Position numbers and translations under genes: made by a program. From positions 62,001-126,000 of the forward strand of contig NZ_BPQJ01000007.1 in NCBI RefSeq assembly GCF_022179185.1: a stretch of 64,000 nucleotides of DNA, given 5' to 3'. Every line of letters starts with the position of its first letter. Positions within the stretch are counted from its first letter, which is position 1. Shown here in pieces: positions 1-8,622 of the stretch. Under the pieces are notes generated by a model that did no database searches, was not told the origin of the DNA, and was given only the letters and a program-made list of their open reading frames with translations. The stretch comes from Methylobacterium frigidaeris. Lineage in GTDB: Bacteria; Pseudomonadota; Alphaproteobacteria; Rhizobiales; Beijerinckiaceae.

Positions 1-20
1 GATTCCCTTCACCCGCTCCA
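1..20 (+). tRNA. tRNA-Gly, 3' end only (cut by window edge)
   Basis: The first 20 bases match the end of the T-loop, the 3' strand of the T-stem, the acceptor 3' strand CACCCGC, discriminator T and an encoded CCA. From memory of alphaproteobacterial tRNA-Gly genes, whose 5' strand is GCGGGTG, this fits tRNA-Gly. The anticodon lies outside the window, so the isoacceptor is unknown. The gene points into the insertion-sequence pile, as expected for a tRNA used as an integration site. Confidence 0.75.
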
Positions 21-79
21 GCATTTTCAGGCCGGAAAGCTTCTCCCTTACAGGGGTTTATCTCTCCGGCCGTACTCCT

Positions 80-121
80 GGCTGGTATCGCCCCGTTGGA
101 GTGATACCAGCCTGATACCAG
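80..121. repeat. Inverted plus direct repeat downstream of the tRNA
   Basis: GGCTGGTATC (80-89) and its exact complement GATACCAGCC (103-112) form a 10-bp inverted repeat around 13 nt. A further direct copy of GATACCAG follows at 114-121. It lies between the tRNA end and the first IS remnant. It could be a hairpin terminator for the tRNA, or recombinase arm sites of a lost island. The sequence does not decide between these, and there is no T-run. Confidence 0.5.
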
Positions 122-346
122 TTTTAGCCCTTAGGAGCGCGGACGTAGCCAAGGGCGGCGCACCGGAGCTCCCGCCTGAGCGGGCCGCGGTTTGAGAACA
201 GTCGGATGCGAGAGGTGTCCGAGGCCTCCTGGTCCCTCGCTACAGCGGTGCCGATATGCCTGCATCGCCAGGTGTAGCCACCGTTCCCGACCTCGCGCGG
301 CGACCTAACGGGTGATAGGTATTCGAGCATGGCCGATGTAACCGCC
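122..346. other. Unassigned stretch between tRNA-proximal repeats and IS remnant
   Basis: About 225 bases with open frames on the minus strand but no recognisable protein, no convincing ribosome binding site and no RNA motif that I can identify. It is probably flanking or scrambled mobile-element DNA. Confidence 0.4.
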
Positions 347-688
347 TGAACCGCTCCGGGTTTTTCGGAGGCTGTTTGTCTTGGGTCAGGCGGCCAAGGC
401 TTGGTCGCCGACGTGAGCATGATAGCGCGCTTCGGCCTCGGCGGGAGGGACGTTGCCGATGGGCGAGAGCAGGCGGCGGTGATTGTACCAGTCGACCCAC
501 TCCAGGGTGGCGTACTCGACCGCCTCGAAGGAGCGCCAGGGTCCGCGTCGGTGGATGACCTCTGCCTTGAACGAGCCGTTGATCGTCTCCGCCACGGCGT
601 TGTCGTAAGAGTCGCCGACGCTGCCGACCGACGGCTCAATCCCTGCTCCGGCCAGGCGCTCGGTGTACCGTAGAGCTAAGTATTGCTT
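347..688 (-). pseudogene. IS3-family transposase OrfB, C-terminal fragment with its element end
   Basis: Only the last ~100 residues of an IS3-type OrfB integrase remain (coding part 386-688). They carry the hallmarks of the catalytic core C-terminus: VGSVGDSYDNAVAETING followed by the glutamate-containing helix, then WVDWYNHRRLL and PPAEAEARYH. Beyond the stop codon the sequence runs to an IS3-like terminal segment near 347. The N-terminal half and OrfA are missing. At about 688 the reading passes abruptly into an IS30-type transposase. It is therefore an inactive remnant that was truncated by a later insertion or deletion. Confidence 0.8.
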
Positions 689-1060
689 GGCAAGCGGTCG
701 TCGCAACACCATCTTGTACGGCTGCGAGAACAGCGTCGAGTGCCTCCGTCGGCGTCTTCCAGTTCAGCGTTTTGCGCGGTCTGCTGCTGAGGGCTGCGGC
801 CACAGCGGCAAGATCGTCCACGCCGTGAGCGCTCAGATCCGTTCCTTTCGGGAAGTACTGTCGCAGCAAACCGTTCGTATTCTCGTTCGTCACCCGCTGC
901 CAGGGTGAGCGTGGATCGCAGAAGTACACCTGCAGACCCGCGTCGATCCGTAAGCGCGCATGCTCGGCCATCTCGGCCCCCTGGTCCCAGGTCAATGAGC
1001 GCCGCAGATGCTCCGGCAAGCGCGCGATCGTGCCGGTGATCGCCTCGCGGACCGCCGCGG
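689..1060 (-). pseudogene. IS30-family transposase, C-terminal fragment
   Basis: This frame encodes the last ~120 residues of an IS30-type DDE transposase. SLTWDQGAEMAEH is the motif around the second catalytic aspartate, and PWQRVTNENTNGLLRQYFPK contains the catalytic glutamate. RPRKTLNWKTPTEAL is the conserved tail. The frame is cut at 1060, precisely at the terminal inverted repeat of the adjacent IS6 element, and at about 688 it abuts an IS3 fragment. The N-terminal DNA-binding part is absent, so the protein cannot be functional. Confidence 0.85.
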
Positions 1061-1956
1061 GGGGCCTGTCGCACAGTCGGCTTCAGGCCGCAGAAGGGGG
1101 CTGCCCGCCCCCGCTTTCACGCTTTGTTCGCGACGGGAAGACCGAAGCAGGTGGCGAGCAATTGGTTCTGCTCCCGCACAGCCCATGCGCCCGCGAACCC
1201 GAAGCCCTTGCGCAACCACAGCATCGCCTCGAAGCCACAGATCGTGCGCCGGGCCGTGTTGAACGAGCGAAAGCCGCCAACCCGCGGCATGGCCCGTTTC
1301 ACCCGGAAGTGGTCGCTCTCAATCCCTTGCTGCAGGTGCTTGGTGACGTGGTGGATGGGCGTGCGCGGCTGCAGCCCCTCCTTGCAGCTCTCGATGATCG
1401 CCGGCGGGTACGGGCCAGCGCCATCCGTGCCGATCCGGTCTGGAGCGAGGAGCGGCTCGGCCACGAGCAACTTACGGAAGAAGCGCTTGGCGCCATCGAG
1501 GTCGCGGTTGGCCGTGAGCAGGAAGTCGACCGCCTGCCCATGCTTGTCGATGGCCCGGTACAGGTAGCGCCACTGGCCCCGCACCTTGATGTATGTCTCG
1601 TCGACGCGCACCGAGCCGCAATGCGGTCTGCGGAACTGGCGCAGGGGGCGCTCGACGGCGGGCGCGTAGGACAGCACCCACGGGTTAATGGTGGAGTGAT
1701 CGACCTCCATGCCTCTCTCCAGGAGCACCCCTTCGATGTCGCGGTAGCTGAGGGCGTCGCGCAGGTACCAGGAGACGGCCTAGACGATCAGGATGGCCTC
1801 AAAGTGCCGGCCCCGGAAGTCGCCGCGGACTTGCCGCTCCAGCTTGAGGGCGAGGGCGTTGAGGATCATGGGCCGGCTCCAGAGGGAGGCGGCGGGCTGG
1901 GCAGGTATGGTTAACGAGCCGTAAGCGGGGATCCGTTCGCGTTTGCGACAGGCCCC
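1061..1956 (-). mobile_element. IS6-family insertion sequence (896 bp)
   Basis: The element is bounded by perfect 13-bp terminal inverted repeats: GGGGCCTGTCGCA at 1061-1073 and its complement at 1944-1956. It contains one transposase frame on the minus strand. An 896-bp size, short terminal repeats and a single DDE transposase fit the IS6/IS26 family. The 8 bp outside each end differ, so there is no target-site duplication. That is consistent with an adjacent deletion or cointegrate resolution rather than a fresh simple insertion. Confidence 0.85.
1117..1869 (-). pseudogene. IS6-family transposase interrupted by an in-frame amber codon
   Basis: Reading from ATG at 1869, the frame gives an IS6 N-terminus, meets TAG at 1780-1782, then continues in the same frame with YLRDALSYRDIEGVLLERG to the natural end. 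The downstream part keeps the DDE triad: VDETYIKVRG (first D), GTDGAGPYPPAI (second D) and the glutamate in IESDHFRVKRAMPRVGGF. A single-base change therefore separates this copy from an intact transposase of about 250 residues. It is inactive unless the stop is suppressed, or unless internal initiation makes a shortened protein from about 1728. Confidence 0.85.
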
Positions 1957-2351
1957 ATTGGCCTGGGGGCGGGACCCGTTCACCTCGCGAGCTTCTCGAG
2001 GACGAGGTTTCCACTTCGGTTCAAGCCCGTGGGGATACTTCACTATCCTCTCACCAAGGCACGCCGCCGAGTGGAACGATGCAGCGCAGCACGAGTTGTT
2101 GCATTGCAGCATCGCGGCTCTTCCGTGGTGCTGCTGCCCTCCTAGGGCGTTTCCTCCCTGACTGAAGCCGCTCGCGAGGGCGGCTTCCTTTTTGGGCCGG
2201 AGATCGGCCAGGCCCCATCCCACATCGGCCGAACGGGACTTACGGTGACCGTGCGGTCAGGTCACGGTACCGCGGCGCCCGATTTCGCGCTATGGGCTGC
2301 GACGCGCGACCGGTCCCGGTCGATTTCCTCACGCTTGCCGCTCCCGGTATC
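1957..2351. other. Intergenic stretch with orphan 28-codon frame
   Basis: No gene of normal size is visible. A 28-codon frame starts with ATG at 2079 and ends at TGA 2163-2165, overlapping the first base pairs of the terminator at 2164. Its predicted peptide is Arg/Ala/Leu-rich with a Cys-Cys pair. Ahead of it lies a TTGCATTGCAGCA segment resembling PhaR-type TGCA-rich boxes, which is inference only. It may be a leader or attenuator whose structural gene was lost by the neighbouring IS rearrangements. Confidence 0.35.
2164..2193 (+). terminator. Rho-independent terminator
   Basis: A perfect 8-bp stem (GAAGCCGC at 2164-2171 and GCGGCTTC at 2180-2187) with an 8-nt loop is followed directly by CTTTTT. 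This is the classical intrinsic terminator form. It terminates plus-strand transcription entering from the orphan short frame at 2079. Confidence 0.75.
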
Positions 2352-2627
2352 ATGGCGCACGAAGGCCCTCCCGTTCAGGGAACCCCGCTCCAAGTCGAGT
2401 TGGAGGAAGTCACACCGGGCGAGTTCATCATCTCGGTTGTCTGGCGAGAGAAGAAGCTCGGATCGTTGTATCTCAGGGGCGACCGCGACGACGCGGCGGC
2501 CTTCCTCGAGGCGGCCCGCGAGCGCATCGTGCTGGCGATCACCGGCGATGCGCCGAACGACGTCGGCGGGCAGGTGCAGCGGGAACTGGTCAACCTGAGC
2601 CGCATCATGCAGCAGCCGGGCGGCTGA
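2352..2627 (+). CDS. Hypothetical protein (91 aa)
   Basis: I do not recognise a named family. The protein is acidic and soluble, with a strongly predicted beta-then-helix layout: a VELEEVTPGEFIISVVW strand segment, REKKLGSLYLRGD, then a helix containing AAAFLEAARERIVLAI. Codon usage (G/C third positions) matches real genes nearby, unlike the antisense frames. ATG at 2352 is preferred over an earlier ATG at 2292 because the upstream 20 codons look non-coding. It stands alone, with a terminator upstream and the mgtC remnant pointing toward it from the other strand. Confidence 0.6.
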   Translation: MAHEGPPVQGTPLQVELEEVTPGEFIISVVWREKKLGSLYLRGDRDDAAAFLEAARERIVLAITGDAPNDVGGQVQRELVNLSRIMQQPGG

Positions 2628-2867
2628 TCGTCGGCCCGGAGCCTCGGGTCGGCATTCGCTTCGTCGGAAAATGCTCGATGTCCGACTTGTCCTCGCAGGC
2701 ATGACGAGCGACGGGCCCGCGGAGCGGCGCATGGCGGTGTCGCCGTGCGGGATGTGTTGGGCCGGGGCGCGTGCCGCAGGCGTCCCTCGACTCGACGATG
2801 TCGCCGGAGGCGCGACCGACGCGCCCCTGATGTCGCCCGTCCGCCGGGCCGGCCTCCCGCTGCGCCG
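2628..2867. other. No identifiable feature
   Basis: About 240 bases between the hypothetical gene and the mgtC remnant. Frames are open on both strands, as expected at this G+C content, but none shows a recognisable domain or start signal. Confidence 0.4.
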
Positions 2868-3287
2868 TCATTTCCCATCCTCTCGCCGCTTGCGCTTGTC
2901 ATCGATGGTCCTGCAAACGACTCCGCCGACCAGCAGGGTCGCGGGGGAAAGCCCGTGCCAAGCGCCGCCGTCACCCAGATCGCTGCCGCGGTGGTGAGGC
3001 CGGGCACCCGGCCGCCGCTCTCTCGTGTCACGGTCGCGTCCGGCGCCGGGAAAGCCGCTCCTCGTGATGATACCCTGGATCGCCCGGCTGGCATTCGCGT
3101 CGGTCCCATCGCCGGAAACGCCGGAGCCGGCCAGGGTCACCAGGGTCGCGCCGAGGATGGCGAAGTGCAGGGCTGTGACGGCGTGATCGGCGGATGCGGC
3201 GAAGGCGGCCGGGATCACCGCGTAAGCGCCCGCGCTCGCCGACCAGCACGGCAAATGCGTCTCGTCCCGGCGCCCGGCCCGGAGCAC
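2868..3287 (-). pseudogene. Decayed mgtC/sapB-family membrane protein
   Basis: Two minus-strand frames carry consecutive pieces of an MgtC-like protein. One has a hydrophobic segment LHFAILGATLVTLAG and then DANASRAIQGIITRSGFPGAG (3109-3200 region), equivalent to the family's conserved small-residue loop. The next family motif, GLTTAAAIWVTAALG, sits in a different frame starting near 3001. At least one frameshift therefore lies between about 3070 and 3001, and the predicted N-terminal membrane helices are also degraded. MgtC proteins are inner-membrane factors linked to Mg limitation and virulence. This copy cannot make an intact one. Confidence 0.6.
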
Positions 3288-3590
3288 CGGAATGCCGCCC
3301 GAGAAGGCGCTGGTGGCGAAGGGGCTGCACAGAACCGGCTGGCGGGATCGGCTCCGGAAAGGGAGCGGTCTTTCCTGTCCCGTCAGCGGTCAAGGCCGGG
3401 TATGGGCCTGCACCGGACGCCGACACCCCTGCCTCGCCCGATCCGATGTATGCACAGCCATCCGCTATGACGAATGAAGCGTTCGCCGAAAGCGCGGGCA
3501 TTTACGCGATTGCAACGGTCGGGAATCAACAATCGTCACGTCGCCTTCAACGCCGCGGCGCGACGCGCGGGCAGCCCTGCGAGCCGGGAG

Positions 3591-4040
3591 ATGGCCGGGA
3601 AACCTGCGGATTACCGAGACGTCCATATCGGCAGCCTCATCGAGGAGCGGCGCCTGCGCGCCGGCCTGAGCCGGGAGGCCCTCGCCACCCCGCTCGACGT
3701 CTCGCTCTCACAGCTCGGCAAATACCTGAAGGGCGCCAACCGGCTGAGTGCCACCGACCTCGACATCCTCGCGCGCGTTCTCGGCGTGCCAGTCGGGTTC
3801 TTCTTCGAGAGCATGCCGGGTCGCGACCCGCCGCAGCCCGGGCTCAGCGACCGCCCGCAGGCGCGGCTGGAGGCGCTTGCGGATTGGACCGGCTTCGCTC
3901 AAGCCGTGGCACGGGCCGCCGATACCCATCTCGACGAGGATCGCCGCCAGGCCCTCGGCAGCCTCGTGCGCGCGGTTGACCATGCGCTCTCTGGGCAACA
4001 ACCGTTCGATAAAGCGAACGACTCCGGTCCATCGGATTGA
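3591..4040 (+). CDS. XRE-family transcriptional regulator
   Basis: A cro/CI-type helix-turn-helix occupies about residues 11-65. IGSLIEERRLRAGLSREALA is followed by the recognition helix region VSLSQLGKYLKGANRLS and the typical ILARVLGVPVGFFFE ending. The ~80-residue C-terminal part has no recognised ligand domain. ATG at 3591 is chosen because conservation starts there. An upstream ATG at 3474 would add 39 unlikely residues. The gene lies 96 bp upstream of metK in the same direction. An XRE gene followed by metK and trmB recurs in alphaproteobacteria, suggesting a link with methionine/SAM metabolism, but the target is not shown. Confidence 0.85.
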   Translation: MAGKPADYRDVHIGSLIEERRLRAGLSREALATPLDVSLSQLGKYLKGANRLSATDLDILARVLGVPVGFFFESMPGRDPPQPGLSDRPQARLEALADWTGFAQAVARAADTHLDEDRRQALGSLVRAVDHALSGQQPFDKANDSGPSD

Positions 4041-4136
4041 CGTTCGGATTGCCGGCTGCCAGAACCCCGCGATCGAAGTGTCGGGCTCATTCGGCGGGTG
4101 CGCCGCGCTCGACGTGACCTGAGGGCTTCGCACGCC

Positions 4137-5315
4137 ATGCCGCGTTCCAACTACCTGTTCACGAGCGAGTCGGTCTCCGAGGGCCATCCGGACAAGGTCT
4201 GCGACCGCATTTCCGACACCGTGGTCGACGCCTACTTGGCGGTGATGCCCGAAGCCCGCCTGGGCGTCGAGACCCTGGCGACCACGAACCGCATCGTCAT
4301 CGCGGGCGAGGTGCGCGGCCCCGATTCGGTCACCTTCAAGGATCTGGAGGAGCTGACCCGCGAGGCCGTCAAGGACATCGGCTACGAGCAGGACGGCTTC
4401 CACTGGAAGAACAACGACGTCGCCATTCACCTGCACGCCCAGTCCGCCGACATCGCCGTCGGCGTAGACGCCGCGGGCAACAAGGACGAGGGCGCGGGCG
4501 ACCAGGGCATCATGTTCGGTTACGCGACCGACGAGACGCCCGCCCTGATGCCGGCGCCGATCTATTATGCCCACAAGATCCTCAAGGACCTGGCCGACGC
4601 CCGCAAGGGCAAGCAGGGCGCGGCGGCGAAGCTCGGACCCGACGCCAAGAGCCAGGTCACCGTGCGCTACGCCGACGGCCGCCCGGTCGAGGCGACCCAG
4701 ATCGTGCTCTCGACCCAGCACCTCGACGAGTCGCTCGACTCCGGTGCCGTGCGCGAGATCGTCGAGCCCTACATCCGGGCGGCTCTCCCGGAGTCGTGGA
4801 TCACCGACGGCACCGTGTGGCACGTCAATCCGACCGGCAAGTTCGTGATCGGCGGTCCCGATGGCGATTGCGGCCTCACCGGGCGCAAGATCATCGTCGA
4901 CACCTACGGTGGTGCTGCGCCCCACGGCGGCGGCGCCTTCTCGGGCAAGGATCCGACCAAGGTCGACCGCTCGGCCGCCTACGCGGCGCGCTACCTCGCC
5001 AAGAACGTCGTCGCCGCCGGTCTCGCCCGCAAGGCCACCATCCAGCTCGCCTACGCCATCGGCGTCGCCAAGCCGCTGTCGATCTACGTCGACCTGCACG
5101 GTACCGGAGAGGTCGACGAGGCGAAGCTCGAGTCGGTCCTGGGCCAGCTCGTCGATCTGTCGCCCCGCGGCATCCGCACCCATCTCGGCCTCAACAAGCC
5201 GATCTACGCCCGCACCTCGGCCTACGGCCATTTCGGCCGCGAGCCGGACGCGGATGGCGGCTTCTCGTGGGAGCGGACCGACCTCATCGGTCAGCTCAAG
5301 AGCGCCCTGGCCTGA
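4137..5315 (+). CDS. metK: S-adenosylmethionine synthetase
   Basis: Makes S-adenosylmethionine from methionine and ATP in the cytoplasm, feeding all methyltransferases including the TrmB encoded next door. The 392-residue length is normal. Visible signatures are the N-terminal GHPDK (16-20), the GAGDQG nucleotide-binding hexapeptide (119-124) and the glycine-rich [16 protein letters not shown] loop (264-279), with the C-terminal ending intact. ATG at 4137 starts directly at the conserved [19 protein letters not shown] block, with a GAGGG ribosome binding site 13-17 nt upstream. I looked for a SAM riboswitch in the 96-bp leader and could not recognise one. Confidence 0.97.
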   Translation: MPRSNYLFTSESVSEGHPDKVCDRISDTVVDAYLAVMPEARLGVETLATTNRIVIAGEVRGPDSVTFKDLEELTREAVKDIGYEQDGFHWKNNDVAIHLHAQSADIAVGVDAAGNKDEGAGDQGIMFGYATDETPALMPAPIYYAHKILKDLADARKGKQGAAAKLGPDAKSQVTVRYADGRPVEATQIVLSTQHLDESLDSGAVREIVEPYIRAALPESWITDGTVWHVNPTGKFVIGGPDGDCGLTGRKIIVDTYGGAAPHGGGAFSGKDPTKVDRSAAYAARYLAKNVVAAGLARKATIQLAYAIGVAKPLSIYVDLHGTGEVDEAKLESVLGQLVDLSPRGIRTHLGLNKPIYARTSAYGHFGREPDADGGFSWERTDLIGQLKSALA

Positions 5316-5373
5316 TCCCGTGCCCCGGTGCTAACGGGGTGCGAACACGCCCCCCTCTCGGCACCGGGATACC

Positions 5374-6075
5374 ATGGACGACCACGACACCGACGCAGGC
5401 AGCGAGCGGAGCCGCGCCTTCTACGGCCGGCGCAAGGGCAAGCGCCTGCGTCCCGGCCAGGAGGAACGCCTCGCCGGCCTGCTGCCGCGCCTGCGCCTTC
5501 CCGAGACCGGTCGCCTCGACCCCCCGTCCCTGTTTCCCCGCCCGGTGGCTGAGACCTGGCTCGAGATCGGCTTCGGCGGCGGCGAGCACCTCGCCGCGCA
5601 GGCCCGGCTCAATCCCGGTACCGGGATCATCGGCTGCGAGCCCTTCGTCAACGGCGTGGTGAAGCTGCTGCGCACCCTCGACGACGAGGCGATCGACACC
5701 GTCCGGCTGTGGGACCGGGACGCCATGGAACTGCTGCCGCGCCTGCCCGACGCCAGCATCGGGCGCGTGTTCCTGCTCTATCCCGATCCGTGGCCGAAGC
5801 GCCGGCAGCGCAAGCGCCGCTTCGTCTCGGATGAGTCCCTGCGCGAGATCGCCCGGGTGCTCGTGCCCGGCGGCGAGTTCCGCTTCGCCTCCGACATCGA
5901 CGATTACGTCGGCTGGACCCTGGTGCGCGCGGCCCGCTGCCCCTCCTTGCGCTGGACCGCCAACCGCGGCCCCGACTGGACCACGCCCTGGCCGGAGTGG
6001 CCCGGCACCCGCTACGAGGCCAAGACCACGGCGGAGGGCCGCAAGCCTACCTACCTGACCTTCGCGCGGGTATAG
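5374..6075 (+). CDS. trmB: tRNA (guanine-N7-)-methyltransferase
   Basis: Methylates G46 in the variable loop of tRNAs using SAM. The Rossmann SAM site is LEIGFGGGEH (63-72), and the family motif YPDPWPKRRQRKRRF (136-150) carries the catalytic aspartate and basic tRNA-binding patch. A conserved TRYEAK segment lies near the C-terminus. At 233 residues the length is normal. It begins 58 bp after metK in the same direction and probably shares its transcript, placing a SAM consumer beside the SAM producer. Confidence 0.95.
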   Translation: MDDHDTDAGSERSRAFYGRRKGKRLRPGQEERLAGLLPRLRLPETGRLDPPSLFPRPVAETWLEIGFGGGEHLAAQARLNPGTGIIGCEPFVNGVVKLLRTLDDEAIDTVRLWDRDAMELLPRLPDASIGRVFLLYPDPWPKRRQRKRRFVSDESLREIARVLVPGGEFRFASDIDDYVGWTLVRAARCPSLRWTANRGPDWTTPWPEWPGTRYEAKTTAEGRKPTYLTFARV

Positions 6076-6136
6076 GGACCGAAGGACAACCTGGGGCTCA
6101 TGTCGCGGCGCCCAGGCCCGTGCTAGGCTCAAGGCC

Positions 6137-6625
6137 ATGACCGCCGTCGCCTCCGACACCCTGAAATTCGCCCGTGTCCTTCGGGAACGGGCCCACCTCT
6201 CCGCCGAGCAGGCGGAGGGACTGTCCGAGGTGTTCGCCGAGGCGGTCCAGGGCGGGATGCCAACCCGGGCTGACCTGCAGAGCCTCGAAGGCTCGGTGAA
6301 GGCCGAGTTCGTGGACGTCCGTTCCGAGATCGCAGCCTTCCAGTCTGAGGCCAGGAGCGAGTTCGCCGCCGTCCGGTCGGACGTCGCAGCCTTCAAGGTG
6401 GAGACTCGGAACGAGTTCGCCGCCGTTCGGCAGGAAATGAAGATCGAGTTCGCTGCCGTCCGGACCGAGATGGCAGCCTTCAAGTCGGACGCCAAGAGCG
6501 AGTTCGCCTCCGTTCGGTCCGAGATGAAGCTCCTCGAGCAGCGGATGACGATCAAGCTCGGCGCCATGCTGGTGGCGCTCGGCGGCATCCTGAGCGCGGC
6601 GATCGGGTACATGCCGGCCCGCTGA
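6137..6625 (+). CDS. Coiled-coil protein with C-terminal membrane anchor
   Basis: A short N-terminal domain (residues 1-45, with VFAEAVQGGMPTRADLQ) resembles the start of CCDC90/DUF1640-like proteins. It is followed by a long coiled coil (about 50-140) built from near-repeats of the form FAAVRSDVAAFK / FAAVRQEMKIEFAAVRTEM, each ~11-22 residues. A single transmembrane helix at the C-terminus (LGAMLVALGGILSAAIGYM) would leave the coiled coil in the cytoplasm. ATG at 6137 is well placed. The function is unknown. A stalk or scaffold role is plausible, and the regular repeats suggest expansion by duplication. Confidence 0.8.
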   Translation: MTAVASDTLKFARVLRERAHLSAEQAEGLSEVFAEAVQGGMPTRADLQSLEGSVKAEFVDVRSEIAAFQSEARSEFAAVRSDVAAFKVETRNEFAAVRQEMKIEFAAVRTEMAAFKSDAKSEFASVRSEMKLLEQRMTIKLGAMLVALGGILSAAIGYMPAR

Positions 6626-6791
6626 GGCGGGGCCTCATCCCGTCCCGCCGAGACGTGCTCCGGCGCACCGCGCGTGAGGCGCGAACGGCTGACCTTGCCG
6701 CCACGCGCGCAGAGAGGCATGGTTTCTCCGCGAAACCGCCAAGCCGGGCCGGGCGGGGCATGTCGGCTCGGGACGTCGCGCGGGGGAACGG

Positions 6792-8606
6792 GTGCGCTCC
6801 GCCCTCCGTCACCCCGTTCACCAGGATTGCGCCGCCTTGGACCAGAGGCCCGACGCCGCCACCGGCCTGCCGGACGAACTCTTCCCCCGCTTCGCGTTCG
6901 AGGGCGCGCCGGTCGGCCTCGCCTGCCTGGGCGGGCCGGACCGGCGCATCGTCGCCGCCAACCCGGCCCTCGGCGTGCTGCTGGGCACGAGCCCGGAGGC
7001 GTTAAATGGCCGCCGCCTCGCCGATCTCGACCACCCACACGGTCCCGCGACCGGCCAGGATGTCGCGGGCGAGGCCTGGTGGCGCCGGGCCGACGGGTCG
7101 CCCGTCCGGGTGCGCCTCCGGACGGGGCCGGAGCAGGACGGATGCCGGATCGTCGCGGTCGAGGCCATCGCGGAGGGCGCCGCCGCGGCCAAAGCCCAGC
7201 AGACCCATCTGGCGCTCGCCTCCGCCGGCCTCGGGGAGTGGAGCTGGAGCCCGGCCGACGGCCGCGTCACCCTATCGGACCGGGCCGCCGCGATCCTGGG
7301 CTACCCCGCTGGCGCGACGCCGAGCTGGGCGGAACTGCAGGACGCGGTCGGCCGCGACGACCTCGACCGGATCCGCGCCACGGTGCAGGACGCCGTCGCC
7401 AAGGCGATCCCCTACGCGATCGAGATGCGCTTCCGCCGGGCCAAGGACGGCCAGGAGGCCTGGATCTCTGCCCGCGGCCAGGCGAGCCTGTCCCCCGACG
7501 GGACGCCCACCGGCATGATCGGCGTGCTGCAGGACGTGACCGCCCGGGAGGAGGCGCGGCGCGCCCTGCACGACCGCGAGCAGCGGTTGCGGGTGGCGAC
7601 GACGGTGGCGGCCCTCGGCATCTTCGAGTGGCACGTGCTCGACGACCAGTCGCTCTGGGAGAACGAGCGCATGTGGGAGATCTTCGGCCGCCGGCCGCAG
7701 GACGGCACCATCAGCATGCGCGAGTTCTTCCGCACGGTGGTCCATCCGGAAGACAAGGTAGCCTTCCGCCAAGCGGTCGCCGCGGCGCTCCACGGCGACG
7801 GGGTGCTGCACGCGACGACGCGCATCCGCCGCCCCGACGAGGGCGGCGGCGAGGTCTGGCGCACGATCGAGATGGCCGGCCGCTTCGAGCGCGACGGGCC
7901 GGCCGGCCTGCCGCGGCGCCTGATCGGCGTCGTCGCCGACATCACCGGCCGGCGGCTGGCCGAGGAGCGCCAGTCGCTGCTGATCCGCGAGTTGCACCAT
8001 CGGGTGAAGAACACCCTGGCGACGGTGCAGGCCATCGTCGGCTCGACCGCCCGCACGGCGTCGAGCATCGACAGCTTCTACGAGGCCTTCGTCGGCCGCA
8101 TCATGTCCCTCGCCCACACCCATTCGGTGCTGACCGAGGACGTGTGGCAGACGGCCTCCCTGCGCGGCCTTCTGGAGAACGAGCTGCGTCCCTACGCCGA
8201 CGGCGAGATGCGGCCCGGCACCGGCGGGCGGGTGGAGCTCGACGGGCCGGCGGTCGACCTGCCCTCCGAGATCGCGGTGCCGATCGGCATGGCGATCCAC
8301 GAATTGACCACCAACGCTGCCAAGTACGGCGCGCTGTCGAACCGCACCGGCCGGGTGCGGATCCGCTGGAGCGTCGAGCCGGGGGCGGACCGGCCGCGCC
8401 TGCGCTTCCACTGGCAGGAATCCGGCGGTCCCGCGGTGGCGCCGCCGACCCGCCAGGGCTTCGGCTCGCGCCTGCTGCAGCGGGTGCTGACGGCCCAGGT
8501 CCAGGCCGAGGTTGCCATCGATTACGCGCCCGGCGGCCTCACCCTGACCATGCTGGCGCCGCTGCCGGCACGCAACGCCGCACTCAACCCCTTGGCGACG
8601 CTGTAG
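6792..8606 (+). CDS. PAS-domain HWE-family sensor histidine kinase
   Basis: A soluble sensor kinase without membrane helices. Three PAS-like regions (about 30-130, 145-265 and 280-385; the last two end with the PAC-type GVLQDVTAREEARRAL and GVVADITGRRL) precede an HWE/HisKA_2 transmitter. The H-box is RELHHRVKNTLATVQAI (phospho-accepting His near 400). The N-box is HELTTNAAKYGALS (near 500), and the HWQESGGP segment carries the family's W and E. A cytosolic light, redox or stress input is typical of this family but not demonstrable here. The start is uncertain: GTG at 6792 is the first upstream candidate. No cognate regulator is adjacent. Confidence 0.88.
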   Translation: MRSALRHPVHQDCAALDQRPDAATGLPDELFPRFAFEGAPVGLACLGGPDRRIVAANPALGVLLGTSPEALNGRRLADLDHPHGPATGQDVAGEAWWRRADGSPVRVRLRTGPEQDGCRIVAVEAIAEGAAAAKAQQTHLALASAGLGEWSWSPADGRVTLSDRAAAILGYPAGATPSWAELQDAVGRDDLDRIRATVQDAVAKAIPYAIEMRFRRAKDGQEAWISARGQASLSPDGTPTGMIGVLQDVTAREEARRALHDREQRLRVATTVAALGIFEWHVLDDQSLWENERMWEIFGRRPQDGTISMREFFRTVVHPEDKVAFRQAVAAALHGDGVLHATTRIRRPDEGGGEVWRTIEMAGRFERDGPAGLPRRLIGVVADITGRRLAEERQSLLIRELHHRVKNTLATVQAIVGSTARTASSIDSFYEAFVGRIMSLAHTHSVLTEDVWQTASLRGLLENELRPYADGEMRPGTGGRVELDGPAVDLPSEIAVPIGMAIHELTTNAAKYGALSNRTGRVRIRWSVEPGADRPRLRFHWQESGGPAVAPPTRQGFGSRLLQRVLTAQVQAEVAIDYAPGGLTLTMLAPLPARNAALNPLATL

Positions 8607-8622
8607 AGAACGGTCCGGCCCT

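Noticed and set aside
4041..4136. Possible SAM riboswitch ahead of metK
   Set aside because: I could not match any SAM-I, SAM-II, SAM-V or SAM/SAH consensus core in these 96 bases.
3708..5231. A 507-codon minus-strand frame
   Set aside because: Antisense to metK and its upstream regulator; composition typical of a mirror frame.
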